From Aradus depressus (taxonomy: Eukaryota; Arthropoda; Insecta; Hemiptera; Aradidae): a stretch of DNA of 64,000 nt. This document shows, piece by piece, positions 62,986-64,000 of the stretch (its first letter is position 1; each line of letters opens with the position of its first letter). The notes beneath the pieces are model-generated. The model searched no databases. It was not told the DNA's origin and saw only the letters and a program-made list of their open reading frames with translations. Position numbers and translations under genes: made by a program. The stretch lies in contig OY759222.1 in assembly GCA_963662175.1 (NCBI GenBank), positions 11,666,222 to 11,730,221 of the forward strand, written 5' to 3'.

Positions 62986-63080
62986 ATTTTTCTTTTTGAT
63001 TCAAACATTTTTCACTCAATAAGCAATTCTTGATGCTTAACTTAAAAAATAAAATTTAAATGTTAACAGTTAATTTTTAA

Positions 63081-63468
63081 CTAGATGTATAAATTGAACG
63101 GGGCTGTCATCTCTTGCCTTGCGACGGCCACTTCCAGCGTGTATAAAGCGCCGAAAACCTCGTCACCAACTTCGGTAGATGCCACAAAATTTCGCAAGCG
63201 TTCTAGGCTTGCTTTTGCCTCCTTGAAACTGATCACCTGAATGGTTTCTTCGGGTTCGTCCAAGACTGAGAGTTTAAGTTGTTGTCCTTCTTCAATGCAG
63301 CCCAACATTTTCCGAACAACTTCCGAACGATAAAAGACTTTAAAGTTCTTAATTATTCATAGTTATGGTATTCCTTCTTTTAAAATTCTGTTTTTCCCCA
63401 TTGGCAACAGCTTCAATGATTTCCTTTTTCTGGGCGACAGACAGGCACTTGTACTTCTTAGAACTCAT
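63081..63468 (-). pseudogene. Tigger/pogo transposase, N- and C-termini joined by deletion
   Basis: ATG at 63468 (minus) gives MSSKKYKCLSVAQKKEIIEA and on to KRRNT, the start of a CENP-B/pogo-type helix-turn-helix. After a stop near 63340 the frame resumes with MLGCIEEGQQLKL, then SFKEAKASLERLRNFV and DEVFGAL, typical of the C-terminus of Tigger-like transposases. The DDE domain and second DNA-binding domain, about 350 residues, are gone. Confidence 0.8.
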
Positions 63469-63569
63469 GTTGCAAACTGATTTAAGAAGAGAATACAGAG
63501 GAGAATACGACATTCAGCCGGCAAAAGAGATCAAAGTGAAGGGATCAATCATGAATAAGTGAATGTCAA

Positions 63570-63773
63570 TATGAGAAAAAATACGAATTATAGAGATGCG
63601 CGGCACAAGAAATACGAATTACAGAGCGTTGACGACTGGCCCGACGAGAAAAAATCTACGAATTATCAAGGGGACCGAAATGCATGGGTTTTATACGAAT
63701 TATCGCGATTTTTTCAACGGACCGGGCATTTCATACGAATTATCGCGAGATACGAATTATCGAGATTCCACTA
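63570..63773 (-). mobile_element. 5' end of the Tigger/pogo element with six tacgaatta sites
   Basis: The minus strand ends tagtggaatctcgataattc at about 63773 next to TA, a pogo-type terminus. The word tacgaatta occurs at 63582, 63613, 63657, 63694, 63733 and 63751, always in the same orientation. These are probable transposase binding sites. The opposite terminus was not found on the left. Confidence 0.65.
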
Positions 63774-63776
63774 TAG

Positions 63777-64000
63777 TATATAATATGGTAGTACTTTCGG
63801 TATTGCTACCATCTTCAGCCACGACTTAACAAATTAATTATAAATAATTTTGTTGTTGCCGAGCTCGCTCTTTCGCCTTCTTGATGTATTTTCATCGGAT
63901 AACCATAAAATGAAATCCGTTTTTGCGAAAATTTGAGAATTTGGGAAAAACTTATATACTACATATATGTGATGGGCTGGTTTTTACACCTAGGGACCTA
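63777..64000. other. No gene recognised
   Basis: gtactttcggtattgctacc (63791) is an inverted match to the word at 29525-29543. Nothing else assigned. Confidence 0.3.

Noticed and set aside
62788..63033. 81-codon plus-strand frame with 13-residue repeats
   Set aside because: It arises from the 39-bp terminal repeat of the fold-back element and has no other protein features.

Overview
The window is AT-rich eukaryotic DNA from an insect. It carries a three-exon cuticular protein gene, an intronless proteasome-chaperone gene and a dense set of arthropod-type transposable elements, plus a SINE family whose 3' end is made of CCTAA units (the complement of the insect telomere repeat TTAGG). The 18-residue cuticular motif and the general repeat style suggest a hemipteroid insect, but this is a guess and the species cannot be named from sequence alone. 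There are no bacterial operons, ribosome binding sites, rRNA genes or CRISPR arrays, and I saw no functional tRNA gene.

Host genes. (1) A cuticular protein gene on the minus strand, 47208 to 40774: a 12-nt coding exon 1, a 154-nt exon 2 and a long terminal exon 3, with a TATA box and a putative poly(A) signal. Its 4.6-kb second intron is full of inserted elements. The protein has a signal peptide, a chitin-binding (Rebers-Riddiford-like) region, several 18-residue motifs and a C-terminal tandem array of 55-residue units, each marked by a tetrabasic RxRR site. (2) An intact 199-codon PSMD9/p27 (proteasome assembly chaperone) reading frame at 58511-59110 on the plus strand.

Mobile DNA, left to right. 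A very young LTR retrotransposon (5023-10575, near-identical LTRs, ATAT target duplication) has a shrunken interior whose single ORF joins a coiled-coil gag-like N-terminus to an integrase-like GPY/F tail. Two Penelope-like insertions follow (11088-11351 and 11729-12978). Both are built as inverted repeats with target duplications and hammerhead-ribozyme motifs, and one holds a GIY-YIG endonuclease remnant. Further along are a deleted mariner (15.4-15.9 kb), a SINE containing a 30-bp minisatellite (16.7-17.6 kb), a 27-bp minisatellite (19.4-19.8 kb), nested SINEs (22.0-22.9 and 28.4-29.1 kb), a PIF/Harbinger element with two MADF fragments and a transposase fragment (30.1-31.5 kb), a collapsed LTR element (32.1-33.1 kb), a long-TIR Tc1/mariner derivative (36.5-37.6 kb), a hAT-like element rich in TATCGAT (48.6-49.9 kb), a fold-back element with 39-bp terminal repeats (62.1-63.0 kb) and a Tigger/pogo remnant (63.1-63.8 kb). 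Truncated Jockey-type LINE fragments and three families of short interspersed repeats (called A, B and C here) fill much of the rest.

The elements act on one another and on the host genes: SINEs sit inside SINEs, a Penelope element splits a SINE, a LINE 3' end is split by a 5'-truncated SINE, and the cuticle gene intron has grown by insertion. All calls come from reading the sequence by eye. Element boundaries without a stated target duplication are approximate.
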